Part shown: one piece after another, positions 49,901 to 60,090 of the stretch | Numbering within the stretch: position 1 is the stretch's first letter | Layout: each line of letters opens with the position of its first letter | Origin: Microbispora oryzae | GTDB lineage: Bacteria > Actinomycetota > Actinomycetes > Streptosporangiales > Streptosporangiaceae | Assembly: GCF_017896165.1 (NCBI RefSeq) | Contig: NZ_JAFCNB010000001.1 | Coordinates: 1-64,000, forward strand | Direction of reading: 5' to 3' | Length of the DNA: 64,000 nt | Notes under the pieces: generated by a model | Seen by the model: the letters and a program-made list of their open reading frames with translations, nothing else | What the model was told of the DNA's origin: nothing | Databases searched by the model: none | Translations under genes and position numbers: made by a program

Positions 49901-50329
49901 TCATCCGTGCAGGTAGCCGACCAGGGCCTCCTTCTCGGTCTCGAGCTCCTCGATGGTGCTCTTCACCACGTCGCCGATGCTGACGATGCCGGCCAGGTGG
50001 CCGTCGCGCATGACGGGGACGTGCCGCACCCGGTGGTTGGTCATCGTCCGGCGCAGCTCCTCCACGTTCGCGTCCGTGGTGCAGGTCCGCACATCCGAGG
50101 TCATGATGGAGGAAACGGGCTCGGTGAGGATTCCGGCCCCTCGCACGTGCAGACTCCGCACGACGTCGCGTTCCGACACGATGCCGGCGATGGTCAGCCC
50201 GTCGTCCGACACCACCACCGCGCCGATGTTGAGCTCGGCGAGCCGGGCGAGCAGTTCCGCGACCGTCGCCTGGGGCGGAACGGTCGCCACGGCCGTTCCC
50301 TTACTCTGCAAGATCGTCCCTATCAGCAT
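49901..50329 (-). CDS. Two-CBS-domain protein
   Basis: 142 residues from the ATG at 50329 (GGAAGG upstream). A CBS pair: TVPPQATVAELLARLAELNIGAVVVSDDGLTIAGIVSERDVVRSL and MTSDVRTCTTDANVEELRRTMTNHRVRHVPVMRDGHLAGIVSIGDVVKS. Such stand-alone pairs bind adenine nucleotides and often respond to hypoxia or dormancy in actinobacteria; no partner is encoded nearby. Confidence 0.9.
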   Translation of the reverse strand: MLIGTILQSKGTAVATVPPQATVAELLARLAELNIGAVVVSDDGLTIAGIVSERDVVRSLHVRGAGILTEPVSSIMTSDVRTCTTDANVEELRRTMTNHRVRHVPVMRDGHLAGIVSIGDVVKSTIEELETEKEALVGYLHG

Positions 50330-50578
50330 GGACACCGCCTTCCAGGGGCTTCCGGCTTGGAGGTCCCGTCTTCCACCCGGCCCTGACCGGCCGGGCGCGA
50401 AGCCTGTTTCCCCAGGCAACAGCGGTCGTGACACGTCGTCAAGGGTTCTCATGCCATCGATGGGATTTCCGTGCCGACTTTCGTCCGGCCTTCGCCCCGC
50501 GTGGAACGATCCTCCCGCGCGACGACCGGCGACCCCCAGTTCACTTGATCGTCACATCGGTCTCCTAGAGTCGGGGGC

Positions 50579-51220
50579 GTGCGCCCCCCACTGGCCGTGG
50601 CCGGCTACACCGACGAGGTGCTCGACGTGGTCGGCGGCACGCTGACGGCGGAGGAGCGGGAGCGCGCCGGCCGCTTCACCCGGGACCTCGACCGGCTCGA
50701 CTTCGTGGCGGCGCACCTGCTCGTCCGGCACTGCGCCGCCGAACTGCTCGGTGCCGACGCCCGGGACCTGACCGTCGTGCAGCGCTGCGGCCAGTGCGGC
50801 GGGGCCCACGGGCGGCCCCGGCTCGCCGAGGTGCCCGGCCTGTCGATCAGCCTGGCCCACACGTCGGGGTACGTGTGCGCGGTCGCGGGCGAGGGACGGG
50901 TGGGGGTGGACGCCGAGCACGCCACCGGCGGACCGGCTGACAGGCACCTGATGACGCTCTCGCTGACCAGCGCGGAGGCGGAGATCGTGGGCCGCGACAA
51001 CCGCGGGCTCATCCGGCAGTGGGTACGCAAGGAGGCACTGGTCAAGCGGGGAGAGCTGTCGCTGGACCGGCTGCGCGAGGTGGACCTGTCCGAGCTGCCG
51101 CTCGACCAGGCGGGCCCGCTCGAATGGAAGGGGCGTCACCTCACCGAGTGGGCCACCGGGACGGTCGTCGGCACGGCCATCACCGACGAGCCGGCCAAGC
51201 TACACCTCCTTGGCGGCTGA
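50579..51220 (+). CDS. 4'-phosphopantetheinyl transferase
   Basis: 213 residues from a GTG. Sfp-like pseudo-dimer: HLLVRHCAAELLGADARDL, LSISLAHTSGYVCAVAGEGRVGVDAEH with the Mg-binding Asp/Glu, and the second motif IRQWVRKEALVKRGE (W..KE...K). It activates carrier proteins of polyketide, peptide or fatty-acid synthases by attaching phosphopantetheine from CoA. No biosynthetic cluster adjoins it, so it likely serves clusters elsewhere. Overlaps the convergent transporter by 21 bases. Confidence 0.88.
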   Translation: MRPPLAVAGYTDEVLDVVGGTLTAEERERAGRFTRDLDRLDFVAAHLLVRHCAAELLGADARDLTVVQRCGQCGGAHGRPRLAEVPGLSISLAHTSGYVCAVAGEGRVGVDAEHATGGPADRHLMTLSLTSAEAEIVGRDNRGLIRQWVRKEALVKRGELSLDRLREVDLSELPLDQAGPLEWKGRHLTEWATGTVVGTAITDEPAKLHLLGG

Positions 51221-52174
51221 CCGGCCGGGGGTGGGGTCGAGGAACACCTGGGTGATCTCAGGGAAGCGCTCGGTCAGGCGGCGCTCGACCTGGTCGGACG
51301 CGATCTCCAGCCGCTCCCCGGTGGTCTCGTCGAGAAAATCGATCTTCGCGGCGACCATGATCTGCCCCGGTCCCATCAGGACGGTGACGAGGTCGACCAC
51401 TCCCTCGACCTCCGGCTGATCGTTCAGCTCCGCCAGGATCGCCTCCTCCATCGCCGCGGGCGCCGACTGGCCGATCAGCAGGGAGGCGTTCGTACGGATC
51501 AGGGTGAGCGCCACCCAGAGCAGCAGCAGCCCGATCACGATGGAGGCCGCGCCGTCCCAGACGGCCGTACCGGTGAGCTCGGACAGGGCGAGCCCGGCGC
51601 CCGCCGTCACGATGCCGGCCAGGGCCGCCACATCCTCCATCACCACGGCCTTCAGCATGGTGTCCGAGGTGCGGGCCAGCATGCGGTGCGGGCTGACGTC
51701 CCAGCGCCGCGCCTCCTGGCGTAACTGTGTCAGGCCCCGCCACAGGGAGACCGACTCGATCGCGAAGGACACCCCGAGGACGACGTACGACACGAGGACG
51801 TCGCCCAGCTCCTCGCCGTGCGCGATGGTCTGCCAGCCGTGGGTGAGCGAGAAGCCGGCGCCCACGACGAGGGTGCAGCAGGCCGCGACGATGGCCCACA
51901 GGTAGCTGGCCCGCCCGTGGCCCAGGGGATGGCGCCGGTCGGCCGGCCGCTCACCGTGCCGGATCGCGGTGAACAGCAGCACCTCGGTGACGGTGTCGGC
52001 GGCCGAGTGCGCGGCCTCCGACAGCATCGACGACGACGAGCTCAGGAGGCCGGCGACCAGCTTGGCCAGCGCGATCAGCAGGTTCGCCGCACCGGCGACG
52101 ACGACGGTGCCGAGGCTCTCTCCCCCGTTCCCGCCGTTCCCGCCGTTCCGGTCGCCTCCGCTACCGTCCATCAC
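51200..52174 (-). CDS. Cation diffusion facilitator transporter
   Basis: 324 residues. CDF family: AANLLIALAKLVAGLLSSSSSMLSEAAHSAADTVTEVLL (TM1-TM2, with the usual HxxxD metal site seen as HSAAD), RRHPLGHGRASYLWAIVAACC, MLKAVVMEDVAALAGIVTAG (TM5, site partner xxxED), and a cytoplasmic C-terminal domain (VEGVVDLVTVLMGPGQIMVAAKIDF). Exports divalent metal such as Zn or Mn. The Asn/Gly-rich N-terminus is low complexity. Confidence 0.92.
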   Translation of the reverse strand: MMDGSGGDRNGGNGGNGGESLGTVVVAGAANLLIALAKLVAGLLSSSSSMLSEAAHSAADTVTEVLLFTAIRHGERPADRRHPLGHGRASYLWAIVAACCTLVVGAGFSLTHGWQTIAHGEELGDVLVSYVVLGVSFAIESVSLWRGLTQLRQEARRWDVSPHRMLARTSDTMLKAVVMEDVAALAGIVTAGAGLALSELTGTAVWDGAASIVIGLLLLWVALTLIRTNASLLIGQSAPAAMEEAILAELNDQPEVEGVVDLVTVLMGPGQIMVAAKIDFLDETTGERLEIASDQVERRLTERFPEITQVFLDPTPGRSAAKEV

Positions 52175-52209
52175 CGCTCCCGTTCGCTCCGCGCAGCCAG
52201 TGCGATCTT

Positions 52210-52689
52210 ATGCTGGTCACCATGGACGACCCCCGCTGGCTGAGCCCGCAGGAGCAGCGTGCCTGGCGAGCGCATCTCGCCGCGCACCGGCTGCTCTCCC
52301 ACCAACTCGATCGCGACCTGCAGGATTCCGGGCTGTCGCTGAACGACTACGAGATCCTGGTCAATCTCTCCGAGAGCCCCGACCATCGCATGCGGATGAG
52401 CGAGCTGGCCGACGCCACCATCCAGTCCCGCAGCAGGCTGTCCCACCAGATCTCCCGCATGGAGGCCGCGGGCCTGGTGACCAGGATGAACTGCGAGGAC
52501 GACAGGCGTGGGACGTTCGCCGTGCTCACCGACCACGGGTGGACGACGATACAGAAGGTGGCGCCCGGTCACGTTTTCAGCGTGCGCAGTCACTTCATCG
52601 AGCTGATGACCCCCGAGCAGGTGACGGCGCTGGAGGAGATCTACAAGCCGATCATCGCGCACCTCCAGGCCATCCGCCCCGCCCGGTAG
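52210..52689 (+). CDS. MarR-family regulator
   Basis: 159 residues. Winged helix: LQDSGLSLNDYEILVNLSES, RMRMSELADATIQSRSRLSHQISRMEAAGLVTRMNCEDDRRGTFAVLTDHG. Divergent from the CDF transporter with about 35 bases between starts, which makes the transporter a candidate target. ATG at 52222 is an alternative start. Downstream genes are 80 bases away. Confidence 0.92.
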   Translation: MLVTMDDPRWLSPQEQRAWRAHLAAHRLLSHQLDRDLQDSGLSLNDYEILVNLSESPDHRMRMSELADATIQSRSRLSHQISRMEAAGLVTRMNCEDDRRGTFAVLTDHGWTTIQKVAPGHVFSVRSHFIELMTPEQVTALEEIYKPIIAHLQAIRPAR

Positions 52690-52771
52690 GCACGCCCCGC
52701 CTGGGAGTGCCGGGCAACGCGGATTCGCCCGGTTCCGCCTGCGCCGGCGGCCCCCTCGCTACGATCCGGCT

Positions 52772-53416
52772 GTGAAGACATTCGCCTGGCTGGTCACGGC
52801 CGCCCTGCTGCTCGTGACGGCGTGCGGCTCGACCGGCGGGGACCTGCCCGCGGGTCCCGACCTGCTGAGGAAATCCGCCGAGGCGATGCGGACGGTCAAG
52901 ACCGTCGCCTTCACCCTCGACGCGAAGGACCGCCCGGCCGTCCCGGTGCGGCACGCCGAGGGGAGCCTGACCCGGCAGGGCGACGCCAAGGGAAGGCTCC
53001 AGGTGGAGCTGATGGGCCTTCAGGAGTTCGAGTTCGTCGTCGTCGGCGACACGGTGCGCTTCAAGGGCCCGACCGGCGGCTTCCAGACCATGAGCCGGGC
53101 GCAGCTCACCGCGCTCTACGACCCGTCCGCCGTGCTCACCGGAGTGCCCGGGCTGCTGTCGGCCGCCCAGGACGCCCGTACGGAGGCGGTGGAGCAGGTG
53201 GGCGGCGGCGACGCGTACCGGGTCGCGGTGACCCTGCCCCAGCGCTCGCTGGCCACGCTCGTTCCGGGCGTCGGGCAGAGCGTGCGGGGCACTGTCTGGA
53301 TCGACCGGGCCACCGCCCGCGTGGCCCGCATCGACCTGCCGCTCACCGGAGGCTCGGTCCTGGCGAACCTGCGCGACTACGACGCGCCCGTGACGATCAC
53401 TCCTCCGGCCTCGTGA
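52772..53416 (+). CDS. LppX/LprG-family lipoprotein
   Basis: 214 residues. Lipobox LVTACGS with Cys at residue 18, then the LppX_LprAFG fold: [56 protein letters not shown]. Family proteins bind triacylated lipids in a hydrophobic cavity. The stop overlaps the MFS gene start (GTGA), reproducing the mycobacterial lprG-p55 operon, in which the pair exports triacylglycerol or glycolipids. Confidence 0.9.
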   Translation: MKTFAWLVTAALLLVTACGSTGGDLPAGPDLLRKSAEAMRTVKTVAFTLDAKDRPAVPVRHAEGSLTRQGDAKGRLQVELMGLQEFEFVVVGDTVRFKGPTGGFQTMSRAQLTALYDPSAVLTGVPGLLSAAQDARTEAVEQVGGGDAYRVAVTLPQRSLATLVPGVGQSVRGTVWIDRATARVARIDLPLTGGSVLANLRDYDAPVTITPPAS

Positions 53417-54999
53417 CCGGGACGCCCGCGAGGAGGGTGGCGCTGGGCGTCGGCGGCGCCGCCGTCCTGCTCGCCGCGCTCGACGCGTACGTCGTCGTGA
53501 CCGTGCTCGTGGATGTGGCCCGTGACGTGGCGGTGCCGGTCAACCATCTGGAGCGCGCGACGCCCGTCGTCACCGGGTTCCTGCTCGGCTACGTCGCGGC
53601 CATGCCGCTGCTCGGCCGGCTGTCCGACCGGTACGGCCGGAGGGCGCTGATCCTGGCCTGCCTGGCCGGCTTCGCCGCGGGCTCGCTCGTCACCGCGCTG
53701 GCCGGGGACGTGCCCACGCTGGTCGCCGGGCGGGCCCTGCAGGGAGTGGCGGGCGGCGCGCTGCTGCCCGTCACGATGGCCCTCGTGGGCGACCTGTGGG
53801 ACGAGCGGGCCCGGCCGGTGGCGCTGGGGGCGGTGGGCGCCGCCCAGGAGCTCGGCAGCGTGCTCGGCCCCCTGTACGGCGCGGGGGTGGCGGCCCTGGC
53901 GGGATGGCGGTGGATCTTCTGGATCAATCTCCCGCTCGCGCTCGCCGCGGCGGTGGCCGTCCGGCTCGCGGTCCCCGGCGGGCGGCCGGAAGCTGCGGCC
54001 CGGGACGGTGCGCCAGGCACGCCGGGCGGGACGGACACCGCGCGCGAAACGGGCGAGACGGCTGAGCGTGCCGGGATCGACGTCGCGGGCGGGGCGCTGC
54101 TCGCGGTGACCCTCGGCCTGCTGGTGGCCGGACTGTACAACCCGGCGCCCGACCGGTCGGTGCTCCCGCCGTGGGGGCCGCCGTGCCTGATCGCGGGAGT
54201 GGCGGCCGGCGTGCTGTTCACCGTCCGGGAGATCCGCTCCCCCGTGCGGCTGCTCGACCTGACCGGTGTGGCCCGGCGGCCGTTGCTGGCCGCGCTGGCG
54301 GTCAGCCTGCTCGCCGGGACGGCCCTGCTGGTCACGCTGGTCGACGTGCAGCTCCTCGCGCAGACGCTGATGGGCAGGGACGCCCTGGGCGGCGCGCTGG
54401 TCCTCACCCGGTTCCTCGCGGCGCTGGCCGTGGCGGCGTTCGCCGGCGGAGTGGCGGCCCGCCGGTTCGGCGATCGGCCGGTGGCGGTGGGGGGCATGGC
54501 CGTCGCCGCCGTGGGCTACCTGGTGATCTCGCGGTTGCCCGCCGACCCGGCGGGCCCTCTCATGGACGCCGGTCTGGTGACGGCCGGGCTCGGCCTGGGC
54601 GCGGTGATCGCCCCCGTCTCGTCGGCCGCCCTGCGCGTGGTGCCGCCCGGCCGGCACGGAGTGGTGTCGGCGTCGGTCGTGGTGACCCGGACGATGGGCA
54701 TGCTGCTCGGCGTGGCGGCGCTGTCCGCCTGGGGCTTCCACCGGTTCCAGTCGCTCACCGCGACCCTCGACACTCCCCTGCCGTTCGGCGTGGACGCCGT
54801 GGAGTACGCGCGCAGGCTGGCGGCGTACGCCGGCCGGGTCACCGAGGCGCTGCACACCGAGTACAGCGAGATCTTCCTGATCACGGCGGGGCTGTGCCTG
54901 CTGGGCGCCGCCGCGGCCGCCGCCCTGCCCGGCGCCTCCCGGACCTCCGGCGCGGCGGCCCCCGCCGCGCGTCCCGCCCGGGTTCAGGAGCGCAGGTAG
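53413..54999 (+). CDS. MFS exporter (P55-like)
   Basis: 528 residues from a GTG, 14-helix DHA2-like major facilitator. Motif A reads [14 protein letters not shown] between TM2 and TM3; [15 protein letters not shown] and [29 protein letters not shown] are motif B/C regions. The loop about 185-215 is Gly/Glu/Thr-rich. With the upstream lipoprotein it forms a presumptive lipid exporter of the envelope. The last 16 bases overlap the convergent response regulator. Confidence 0.92.
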   Translation: MTGTPARRVALGVGGAAVLLAALDAYVVVTVLVDVARDVAVPVNHLERATPVVTGFLLGYVAAMPLLGRLSDRYGRRALILACLAGFAAGSLVTALAGDVPTLVAGRALQGVAGGALLPVTMALVGDLWDERARPVALGAVGAAQELGSVLGPLYGAGVAALAGWRWIFWINLPLALAAAVAVRLAVPGGRPEAAARDGAPGTPGGTDTARETGETAERAGIDVAGGALLAVTLGLLVAGLYNPAPDRSVLPPWGPPCLIAGVAAGVLFTVREIRSPVRLLDLTGVARRPLLAALAVSLLAGTALLVTLVDVQLLAQTLMGRDALGGALVLTRFLAALAVAAFAGGVAARRFGDRPVAVGGMAVAAVGYLVISRLPADPAGPLMDAGLVTAGLGLGAVIAPVSSAALRVVPPGRHGVVSASVVVTRTMGMLLGVAALSAWGFHRFQSLTATLDTPLPFGVDAVEYARRLAAYAGRVTEALHTEYSEIFLITAGLCLLGAAAAAALPGASRTSGAAAPAARPARVQERR

Positions 55000-55631
55000 G
55001 CCAGTACGGCGAGCACCCTGCGGTGCTGGTCGGCGTCGTCGGCGTAGAGCCCCAGCTTGGCGAAGATGGCGCGGATGTGCTTTTCCACCGCGCCCTCCGT
55101 GACGACGAGGCGGCGGCCGATGGCGGGGTTGGACTTCCCCTCGGCCATCAGCGCGAGCACCTCCCGCTCCCTCGGCGTCAGCGACGCGAGGGGGTCGTCG
55201 CGGCGGCGGCGCACCATGAGCTGCGCGACGACCTGGGGGTCGAAGACGGTCCCCCCGGCCCGCACCCGGCGCAGGCCGTCCATGAACTCCTCGACGTCCA
55301 CCACGCGGTCCTTCAGCAGGTAGCCGACCGCGCCCCGGGCGTCGGCCAGCAGGTCGTCGGCGTAGGAGACCTCGACGTACTGCGAGAGGATCATCACTGG
55401 CGCGCCGGGGACCCGGCGCCTGATTTCCACCGCCGCCCGCAGTCCCTCGTCGGTGAAGCTGGGCGGCATGCGCACGTCGACGACGGACACGTCGGGCCGG
55501 TGGGCGAGGACGGCCTCCACCAGCTCCTCTCCGGTACCGGCCGTCGCCACCACCTCGCAGCCGAACTCCTCCAGGAGGCGGACCAGGCCCTCCCTGATCA
55601 GGACGGCGTCGTCGGCCACCACTACCCGCAC
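54984..55631 (-). CDS. NarL/LuxR-type response regulator
   Basis: 215 residues from the GTG at 55631. Receiver: [22 protein letters not shown], acceptor Asp in [11 protein letters not shown], Lys in YLLKDRV. Output: [46 protein letters not shown]. Starts 10 bases inside the kinase gene, so the two are coupled. Targets are not apparent. Confidence 0.93.
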   Translation of the reverse strand: MRVVVADDAVLIREGLVRLLEEFGCEVVATAGTGEELVEAVLAHRPDVSVVDVRMPPSFTDEGLRAAVEIRRRVPGAPVMILSQYVEVSYADDLLADARGAVGYLLKDRVVDVEEFMDGLRRVRAGGTVFDPQVVAQLMVRRRRDDPLASLTPREREVLALMAEGKSNPAIGRRLVVTEGAVEKHIRAIFAKLGLYADDADQHRRVLAVLAYLRS

Positions 55632-56869
55632 GGAACCTCCGCTGTGATCATCGTGGGGCCTCCGGCGGGCGAGCTCACCGTCAGCTCCCCCTCGACGACC
55701 CTCAGCCGGTCGGCCAGGCCGGACAGGCCGTGTCCCTTGGCGACGTGCGCGCCGCCGACCCCGTCGTCGCCGATCATCAGGAGCAGCGTGTCGCCGATCC
55801 TGGTGAGCGTGACCCGGCACGAGGTGGCCCTGCTGTGCTTGGCCACGTTGGTCAGCGCCTCCGCCGTGACGAAGTACACCGTGTTCTCGACCAGGGCGGG
55901 GTAGCGCTCGAGGGTCTGCACGTCGAGCTCCACCGGGACGGTGCAGCGGCTCACGAGCGCGGCCAGCGCGGACGGGAGGCCGCGGTCGGCCAGGATGGGC
56001 GGGGCGATGCCGCGCGACAGCGCCCGCAGCTCGTCGAGCGTCTCCCGGGTGGCGGTGATGGCCTGTCCGATCGTCTCGCGCGCCGCCGCGGCGTCGCGGC
56101 CCAGCTCGCGCTGGGCCCGGGACAGCTCCATCGCGAGGTGCACCAGCCGCTGCTGCGGCCCGTCGTGGATGTCGCGCTCAAGCCGGCGCAGGGCGTTCGC
56201 CTCGGCGTGGGCGGCGGCGTCGCGGCCCTCGGTGAGGTCGTCGATCCGCTCCTGGAGCTGGGCGACGCCGGTCAGCAGAGCCCTGGCCAGGGACGCCTGC
56301 AGCACCGCGCAGGCCCGTACGGCCGGGTAGAGCGTCAGCGCGGCCACCGCGCCAAGCAGGACGTAGAAGACGCTGTCGATCGCGTATCCCCGGCCGAGCC
56401 CCAGCAGTTCCGGCAGCCCGTGGTTGTCCGGTATCTCGGAGAAGAACCACCCGTACACGGGGTAGGTCAGGCCGGAGATCGCGACGGCCCACCAGACGAG
56501 GCTCAGGCAGAAGGTGGCGGTCGCGACCGGGAAGGCGACCAGGGCGTGCAGGGTGTCCAGCCACGGCTGCCCGCCGGCCAGCGGGGTCAGCATGCGGCGG
56601 AACCAGCCCGCGCCGGACGGCGACCGGGGGTAGCGCGGCCGCACAAGGTCGACGCCGAGGACGCCGCGGAGGCGGGCCCGCTCGACGTCGCCCATGCCGC
56701 GGGCCACGAGCACGGTGAGCGCGAGGACGGGCACCCCCACCCAGACGACCAGAAGCCCGGCACCGGCCGACAGGCCCGTCACGACGAGGCAGAACGCGAT
56801 GACGGCCAGGGGGAACCCGACGAGCAGGTAGACCGTGTCGCCGGTCAGTCGCCGGAGGATGCGTCTCAT
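55622..56869 (-). CDS. Histidine kinase of the NarX/DesK type
   Basis: 415 residues from the ATG at 56869. A sensor region with two pairs of hydrophobic segments (about 12-60 and 112-200) and a long cytoplasmic loop, then HisKA_3 (ALRRLERDIHDGPQQRLVHLAMELSRAQ, phospho-His in RDIHDG) and HATPase_c (TVYFVTAEALTNVAKHSRAT, LLMIGDDGVGGA, GHGLSGLADRL). The extracytoplasmic sensor is nearly absent, so it probably senses the membrane itself. Partner is the overlapping response regulator. Confidence 0.92.
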   Translation of the reverse strand: MRRILRRLTGDTVYLLVGFPLAVIAFCLVVTGLSAGAGLLVVWVGVPVLALTVLVARGMGDVERARLRGVLGVDLVRPRYPRSPSGAGWFRRMLTPLAGGQPWLDTLHALVAFPVATATFCLSLVWWAVAISGLTYPVYGWFFSEIPDNHGLPELLGLGRGYAIDSVFYVLLGAVAALTLYPAVRACAVLQASLARALLTGVAQLQERIDDLTEGRDAAAHAEANALRRLERDIHDGPQQRLVHLAMELSRAQRELGRDAAAARETIGQAITATRETLDELRALSRGIAPPILADRGLPSALAALVSRCTVPVELDVQTLERYPALVENTVYFVTAEALTNVAKHSRATSCRVTLTRIGDTLLLMIGDDGVGGAHVAKGHGLSGLADRLRVVEGELTVSSPAGGPTMITAEVPCG

Positions 56870-56980
56870 GGCGTCCACGCTATTGAGCGGCCCTTCGCCG
56901 ATCGATCCCGTGACCGGCAGTCTCCATGGTAGGGCGGGCCCTACCACGGAGCCTCCGGCCGCGCGTCCCCGAGCCCCCGG

Positions 56981-58429
56981 CTACTTCTTCTTCCGCTTCT
57001 CCCGGATCTTCATGGTGACCTCGATCGGCGACCCGGCGAAGCCGAACTCCTCGCGGATCCGCCGCTCCAGGAAGCGCCGGTAGGTCTCCTCCAGGAAGCC
57101 GGAGGTGAACAGCACGAACTTCGGCGGCTCGGTCGACGCCTGCGTGGCGAAAAGGATCTTCGGCTGCTTGCCGCCGCGCACCGGCGGCGGGGTGGCGTGC
57201 ACCAGATCGGTGAGGAACTGGTTGAGCCGCGCCGTCGGCACCCGGGTGCCCCACGACTCCAGGGCCCGCTCGATGGCGGGGGTCAGCTTCTCGACGTGCC
57301 GCCCGGTCTTGGCCGAGATGTTCACCCGCAGGGCCCACGGCGTGCGGACGAGCTGCCGGTCGATCTCCTTCTCCAGGTAGTAGCGCCGGTCCTCGTCGAC
57401 CATGTCCCACTTGTTGAACGCGACGACCATGGCCCGGCCCGACTCGATGACCAGCCCGATGATCCGCAGGTCCTGCTCGGTCAGCACCTCGGAGGCGTCG
57501 ATCAGCACGACCGCCACCTCCGAGCGCTCCAGGGCGGCCCGGGTGCGCATGGCCGCGTAGAAGTCTGCGCCCTTGAGCTCGCGGTCCCGCCTGCGGATGC
57601 CGGCCGTGTCGATGAAGCGGTAGGTGCGCCCGCCCAGCTCGACCAGCTCGTCGACCGGGTCGCGGGTGGTGCCCGCCATCGGGTCGACGAGCACCCGCTC
57701 CTCGCCCGCCACGCGGTTGAGCAGCGACGACTTGCCGACGTTGGGCCTGCCGAGAAGGGCGACCCGGCGCGGGCCGCCCTGCCCCCCGAACGTCTGCGGC
57801 GGCGTCGAGGGCAGCGCGTCCAGCACGATGTCGAGCAGGTCGCCGCTCGCCCGGCCGTGCAGGGCCGAGACAGGGTAGGGCTCACCGAGGCCGAGCGACC
57901 AGAGCCCGGCGGCCTCCAGCTCCATCTGCTGGTTGTCGACCTTGTTGGCGGCGAGCACGACCGGCTTGCCCGAGCGCCGCAGGACCGCGCCGACCGCCTC
58001 GTCGGAGTCGGTCACGCCGACGCTCGCGTCCACCACGAAGAGGATCACGTCGGCCAGCTCTGCGGCGATCTGCGCCTGCTCGGCGATGCGCAGCGCCATC
58101 CCGCTCGCGTCCGGATCCCATCCGCCGGTGTCGACCAGCGTGAACCTGCGGCCCCGCCAGGTCGCCTCGTAGGTGACCCGGTCGCGGGTGACGCCCGGAA
58201 CGTCCTCGACGACCGCCTCGCGGCGGCCGATGATCCGGTTGACCAGCGTCGACTTGCCGACGTTGGGGCGGCCGACCACCGCGACGACCGGCAGCGGCCC
58301 GGAATCCGGCCCCTCGCCGGGCTCCGCCTCGGCCCCCTCACCGGTCAGCCCGGAGAGCTCGGCCTCGATCCAGCCGTCGTCGTCCGCGTAGTCGTCGTAC
58401 TCCCCCGCCACGTCCATACCCTGCCTCAT
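56981..58429 (-). CDS. der: Ribosome biogenesis GTPase Der (EngA)
   Basis: 482 residues. Two tandem GTPase domains: first G1 [13 protein letters not shown]3 DTGGW, G4 NKVD; second G1 [13 protein letters not shown]3 DTAGI, G4 NKWD; then the KH-like C-terminal domain ([40 protein letters not shown]). Essential for 50S assembly. An acidic N-terminal extension of about 45 residues ([18 protein letters not shown]) is typical of actinobacterial Der. Follows cmk, 88 bases apart. Confidence 0.97.
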   Translation of the reverse strand: MRQGMDVAGEYDDYADDDGWIEAELSGLTGEGAEAEPGEGPDSGPLPVVAVVGRPNVGKSTLVNRIIGRREAVVEDVPGVTRDRVTYEATWRGRRFTLVDTGGWDPDASGMALRIAEQAQIAAELADVILFVVDASVGVTDSDEAVGAVLRRSGKPVVLAANKVDNQQMELEAAGLWSLGLGEPYPVSALHGRASGDLLDIVLDALPSTPPQTFGGQGGPRRVALLGRPNVGKSSLLNRVAGEERVLVDPMAGTTRDPVDELVELGGRTYRFIDTAGIRRRDRELKGADFYAAMRTRAALERSEVAVVLIDASEVLTEQDLRIIGLVIESGRAMVVAFNKWDMVDEDRRYYLEKEIDRQLVRTPWALRVNISAKTGRHVEKLTPAIERALESWGTRVPTARLNQFLTDLVHATPPPVRGGKQPKILFATQASTEPPKFVLFTSGFLEETYRRFLERRIREEFGFAGSPIEVTMKIREKRKKK

Positions 58430-58517
58430 CGGCTACTTCCTCTTTCCCGGTCCCGGCGGACCGGGCTCGAACCGTGCCGGCCACCCCGGGGCCGGAGAAC
58501 GGGACGCGGAGGCCGCG

Positions 58518-59186
58518 TCAGCTCCGCTCCTTGACGAGCCGCAGCACCTCGGCGATCACCTCGTCGAGGTCCAGTGGCGTGGTGTCCAGCTCCACCGCGT
58601 CCGCGGCCTTCGCCAGCGGGTCGGTCGCCCGGGTGGAGTCGAGCGTGTCACGCCGGGCCATCGCCGCCCGCTGCGCCTCCACGCTCGTCCCGGTCAGCTC
58701 CGCCGTACGGCGGTGGGCCCGGGCCTCCGCGCTCGCGGTGAGGAAGACCTTGACCGGGGCGTCCGGAGCCACCACCGTGCCGATGTCGCGGCCCTCGACC
58801 ACGATGCCGCCGCCGGGGAGGGACTCGGCGATGATCTGCCGCTGCAGGTCGACCAGGCGCGTGCGGACCTCGGGGACCGCGCTGACCGCGGAGACGGAGC
58901 CGGTGACCTCGGCGCCCCTGATGGGCCCCGACACGTCCACGCCGTCCACGGTGATCCCGGGGGCGTCGGGGTCGGTGCTCAGGGCCAGCACGGGCTCGCC
59001 CGCCAGGGCCGCGACGGCGGCCGCGTCGGCGACGTCGACGTCCCGCCGCAGCATCCACCAGGTCACCGCGCGGTACATGGCACCGGTGTCGAGGTATCGC
59101 AGGCCGAGCGCGCGGGCGACGCCGCGAGAGGCGCTCGACTTGCCCGACCCCGAAGGACCGTCCATGGCGACGACCAGACCTGACAC
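58518..59186 (-). CDS. cmk: (d)CMP kinase
   Basis: 222 residues from the GTG at 59186, chosen because AAAGGAG lies just upstream and the family begins near the P-loop. Motifs: VVAMDGPSGSGKSSASRGVARALG, LRYLDTGAMYRAVTWW, IVVEGRDIGTVVAPDAPVKVFLTAS. Phosphorylates CMP and dCMP. Part of the conserved tyrA-cmk-der order, but separated from tyrA here by the MerR-MMPL pair. Confidence 0.96.
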   Translation of the reverse strand: MSGLVVAMDGPSGSGKSSASRGVARALGLRYLDTGAMYRAVTWWMLRRDVDVADAAAVAALAGEPVLALSTDPDAPGITVDGVDVSGPIRGAEVTGSVSAVSAVPEVRTRLVDLQRQIIAESLPGGGIVVEGRDIGTVVAPDAPVKVFLTASAEARAHRRTAELTGTSVEAQRAAMARRDTLDSTRATDPLAKAADAVELDTTPLDLDEVIAEVLRLVKERS

Positions 59187-59328
59187 CGATGTCTCCTTTG
59201 CCCGCGACCCCGTCTTCATGTTGTCGTCCACGAGGCTACCGGGAGTCGGTGCGCGGACGCGCATCGGAACGAGCCGCGAACGGGCCTTCCTGACCGGCCC
59301 GCCACGCGCGGGGGCCGCGTGGGGCCGC

Positions 59329-59958
59329 TCAGAAGGCTCCGAACACGCGGGTGGCCTCGGCCTCCTCGGCCAGCAGCCGCAGCGAGGCCAGGACCGTCTC
59401 CCCCAGCGCCGTCCACACGACCAGGCCCTCCAGCACGCCCTCCAGATCGCCGCGGCGCATCAGCAGCTTCACCTCGTCGGCGGCGAGGCGCTCGGCCGCC
59501 TCCGCGTACGGCCCGAGGATCTCGAAGAAGTCGTCGTGGCCGAGCCGGCGCAGCGTGGCCAGCGCGTCGATCAGCGTGCCACGGGCGGGATTGGACTCCC
59601 GCACCTGCCAGCCGCGCTCGCTGACGATCGCGTCCACCTCGGCCGCGGCCCGCCGCCACGTCTCGTCCTCGGTGCGCTCCTTGCGCGGCGTCAGGGCGTA
59701 CTGCGCCTTGCCCAGGGTCTCCAGCGTGGACAGGCCGGGCCCGGACATCAGCGTGAGCACCTCCCGGGCCGAGGCGATCGACAGCCCGCCGACCTCGACG
59801 AGGGCCCGCGCGAGCTTCAGCCGACGCACGTGCGTCTCGTCGTACCGCGCCTGGTTGGGACCGGTCCGCTCGCCGGGCGGGACCAGGCCCTCGCGCGTGT
59901 AGTACTTGATCGTCGGGATCGGCACGCCCGTACGCCTGCTCAGCTCCGCGATCCGCAT
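59329..59958 (-). CDS. MerR-family regulator of the MMPL exporter
   Basis: 209 residues. N-terminal winged helix: MRIAELSRRTGVPIPTIKYYTREGLVPPGERTGPNQARYDETHVRRLKLARALVEVGGLSIASAREVL, then a 130-residue helical ligand-binding region (TLIDALATLRRLGHDDFFEILGPYAEAAERLAADEV), larger than in metal-sensing MerR proteins and without Cys ligands, so an organic effector is likely. Divergent from the MMPL gene across a 132-base gap containing a tandem operator. Confidence 0.92.
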   Translation of the reverse strand: MRIAELSRRTGVPIPTIKYYTREGLVPPGERTGPNQARYDETHVRRLKLARALVEVGGLSIASAREVLTLMSGPGLSTLETLGKAQYALTPRKERTEDETWRRAAAEVDAIVSERGWQVRESNPARGTLIDALATLRRLGHDDFFEILGPYAEAAERLAADEVKLLMRRGDLEGVLEGLVVWTALGETVLASLRLLAEEAEATRVFGAF

Positions 59959-60030
59959 CGTGCCTCTCCCTGTCGCCCCGTTCAAGGATAGATCCCCCTC
60001 CCCGCCCGGGCCCTTGCCCCCTACTCCCAT

Positions 60031-60076
60031 CTATAGATAGCATCACTGTCCACTTATAGATAGCAGCACTTTCCAC
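60031..60076. promoter_or_regulatory. 23-bp tandem operator repeat
   Basis: Two head-to-tail 23-base units (60031-60053 and 60054-60076), 20 of 23 identical, each starting yTATAGATAGCA and ending TCCAC. Unit 1 contains the palindrome ATCTATAGAT. The block ends five bases before the GGAGG ribosome binding site of the MMPL gene. Being AT-rich in a GC-rich window, it may hold the promoter as well as the MerR binding sites. Confidence 0.7.
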
Positions 60077-60090
60077 TATCGGAGGATCCG

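Noticed and set aside
50579-51220. Phosphopantetheinyl transferase as a marker of a local biosynthetic cluster
   Set aside because: No polyketide, peptide or carrier-protein gene is found in the neighbourhood.
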